Source: Knufia peltigerae
Lineage: Eukaryota > Ascomycota > Eurotiomycetes > Chaetothyriales > Trichomeriaceae
Direction of reading: 5' to 3'
DNA: 64,000 nucleotides
NCBI GenBank assembly: GCA_030247855.1
Contig: JAPDRN010000012.1
Coordinates: 62,001-126,000, forward strand
The stretch's first letter is position 1, and every line of letters begins with the position of its first letter. Shown piece after piece: positions 62,608-64,000 of the stretch. The position numbers were made by a program, and so were the translations under genes. A model generated the notes under the pieces. It was not told the DNA's origin, ran no database searches, and saw nothing but the letters and a program-made list of their open reading frames with translations.

Positions 62608-64000
62608 ATGTCTACCTCCAACCCTCTCCCCGATCGGTCGCAACAGGAGGAACAGATTCCTCAAGTTGTCCTCGAGGAAGCCACCGCAGTGGCGGCAGCA
62701 AACCAAGAGGAGGCAGGCGACTTGGGAAACATAAACACCGCTGCGTCCTCGCCAGAGAGCCATGTTCGACATCATGGCGGCACATCTCCCCACCTAGACG
62801 AAGTTCCTGCGCCAGCCTACAATGCCGACCAGTATGGACACTTGGACATCAGTCAGAATGGGCTGGATACGTCCGCCCAAGTCAGCAGTAATGGCAGAAT
62901 CAACATCAATATCAATCAGCGGAGCAAAAAGCTCACGAACCTCCTCATACCGGCCCTACGGCACCAATTGGACATCCAGAAGCAAAAGGCGACCGCTCAG
63001 CCGCAAATACCAGAGGGCCTCGGGGAAACAGACGATGGATTACCTCCACCTCCTATGAACATTGTGATCCAGATCGTGGGTAGCAGAGGAGATGTCCAAC
63101 CCTTTGTCGCATTGGGCCAGGTGTTGAAGAACAAATACAACCACCGAGTCAGGATAGCCACGCATCCCACATTCAAGGAATTTGTCACCGAAAATGGCCT
63201 CGAATTCTTCAGCATTGGTGGAGATCCAGCAGAACTCATGGCGTTTATGGTGAAAAACCCTGGGTTGATGCCTGGAATCGACTCTCTCAAAAGCGGCGAT
63301 GTAGGCAAACGAAGAAAGGGCATCTACGAAATCGTCACGGGGTGTTGGCGATCGACTATTGAAGCTGGAGATGGAACGGGCGTGCAGGTGTCCGATGACA
63401 CCCATTCATTCGACAGCGCCATCTCCTTCGGTGCAGATCCGAACTTCAAACCTTTTGTAGCAGATGCCATTATTGCAAATCCTCCCAGTTTTGCTCATGT
63501 CCACATTGCTGAGAAGTTAGGAGTTCCCCTTCACCTCATGTTTACGATGCCATGGTCTCCAACACAGTCCTTTCCGCATCCACTTGCGAACATTGTCTCC
63601 TCAAACACCGACGCCAATATGGCCAACTTTGTCACATATGCTTTGGTGGACATGCTGACTTGGCAAGGATTGGGAGATGTTATCAACCGATTCCGAGAGA
63701 GAAGTCTCGGCCTGGAGCCTATCAGTATCATGTGGGCGCCAGGTATGACCAGCCGGCTTCGGATTCCCTGGACGTACTGCTGGTCCCCTGCTCTTATACC
63801 TAAGCCGGCCGACTGGGGAAGCTATATCGACATCTCGGGCTTCTTTTTCCTGAATCTTTCCACCAATTATACGCCGGCGGAGGAATTAGCAAACTTCCTG
63901 GCTGCCGGTCCACCTCCTGTCTATATTGGTTTTGGGTCAATTGTCGTTGATGACCCCAATGCGATGACTAGGATGATCTTCGAAGCAATCAAGAAAACAG
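62608..64000 (+). CDS. Sterol 3-beta-glucosyltransferase-like UDP-glycosyltransferase (GT1/UGT80-type), 3' truncated by window
   Basis: An open frame starting MSTSNPLPDRSQQ with no stop before the window edge; 464 codons are visible. The N-terminal 140 residues are disordered, with an amphipathic basic segment (QRSKKLTNLLIPALRHQLDIQK). The core opens MNIVIQIVGSRGDVQPFVALGQVLKNKYNHRVRIATHPTFKEFV, the hallmark of the Glyco_transf_28 N-terminal acceptor domain of sterol glucosyltransferases, and continues with HVHIAEKLGVPLHLMFTMPWSPTQSFPHPLANI and PPPVYIGFGSIVVDDP, at the start of the nucleotide-sugar half. No PH/GRAM domain precedes it, unlike Atg26. The enzyme would glucosylate a sterol or similar lipid at a membrane surface. 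Confidence 0.9.
   Translation, partial: MSTSNPLPDRSQQEEQIPQVVLEEATAVAAANQEEAGDLGNINTAASSPESHVRHHGGTSPHLDEVPAPAYNADQYGHLDISQNGLDTSAQVSSNGRINININQRSKKLTNLLIPALRHQLDIQKQKATAQPQIPEGLGETDDGLPPPPMNIVIQIVGSRGDVQPFVALGQVLKNKYNHRVRIATHPTFKEFVTENGLEFFSIGGDPAELMAFMVKNPGLMPGIDSLKSGDVGKRRKGIYEIVTGCWRSTIEAGDGTGVQVSDDTHSFDSAISFGADPNFKPFVADAIIANPPSFAHVHIAEKLGVPLHLMFTMPWSPTQSFPHPLANIVSSNTDANMANFVTYALVDMLTWQGLGDVINRFRERSLGLEPISIMWAPGMTSRLRIPWTYCWSPALIPKPADWGSYIDISGFFFLNLSTNYTPAEELANFLAAGPPPVYIGFGSIVVDDPNAMTRMIFEAIKKT

Overview
The window is nuclear DNA from a filamentous ascomycete (Pezizomycotina). The evidence is short introns of about 54-140 bases with GT...CTAAC/CTGAC...AG signals, Zn2Cys6 regulators, a HET-domain gene, cytosolic uS7 and mitochondrial uL29 ribosomal protein genes, SMC2, SDA1 and a filamentous-type augmin subunit. 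The density of catabolic genes resembles the black-yeast order Chaetothyriales, but that placement is an inference. I saw no tRNA, rRNA, CRISPR array or intact transposon. Gene models were built by hand from reading frames, splice signals and phase; every complete multi-exon model sums to whole codons.

Bases 1-15416 look like an accessory catabolic cluster: an ATZ/TRZ-type amidohydrolase (5' part only), an aldehyde dehydrogenase, a 2,3-dihydroxybenzoate-decarboxylase-like amidohydrolase, a GMC oxidoreductase, an MFS sugar-porter-family transporter, a Zn2Cys6 regulator and a cytochrome P450. The enzymes fit a chain of alcohol, aldehyde, aromatic acid and decarboxylated phenol. Three intergenic regions share a CACGTG(A/C)CCGGA sequence. 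A candidate MITE lies just after the P450.

Bases 16500-50835 are mostly housekeeping or lineage-conserved genes: an unknown coiled-coil protein, a T5orf172/GIY-YIG protein, mitochondrial bL47/uL29m, condensin SMC2, a divergent pair of RpiB-like and TIM-like isomerases (possible tetrulose-phosphate isomerases), an unknown protein, HAUS6, a metallophosphoesterase, a HET protein, an HD-domain 5'-nucleotidase, a HIT hydrolase, a secreted alpha/beta hydrolase, a gamma-glutamylcyclotransferase-like protein with a (GAA)14 tract, a large coiled-coil protein, a Spd1/Dif1-like ribonucleotide reductase regulator, and SDA1.

Bases 51484-64000 mix accessory and core genes: a second Zn2Cys6 regulator whose zinc cluster is split by an intron, a small one-pass membrane protein, uS7 (RPS5), a ten-exon amino acid/choline-type permease containing a GC-AG intron, and, divergent from it, one gene that encodes a complete short-chain dehydrogenase fused in frame to a complete polysaccharide-deacetylase (PuuE/PgdA type) domain. 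A sterol-glucosyltransferase-like gene runs off the right edge.

The points most worth pursuing are the SDR-deacetylase fusion with its divergent permease, the RpiB/TIM pair, the aromatic-type cluster with its shared promoter sequence, and a family of short intergenic TAC(A/G)GAGTA motifs.
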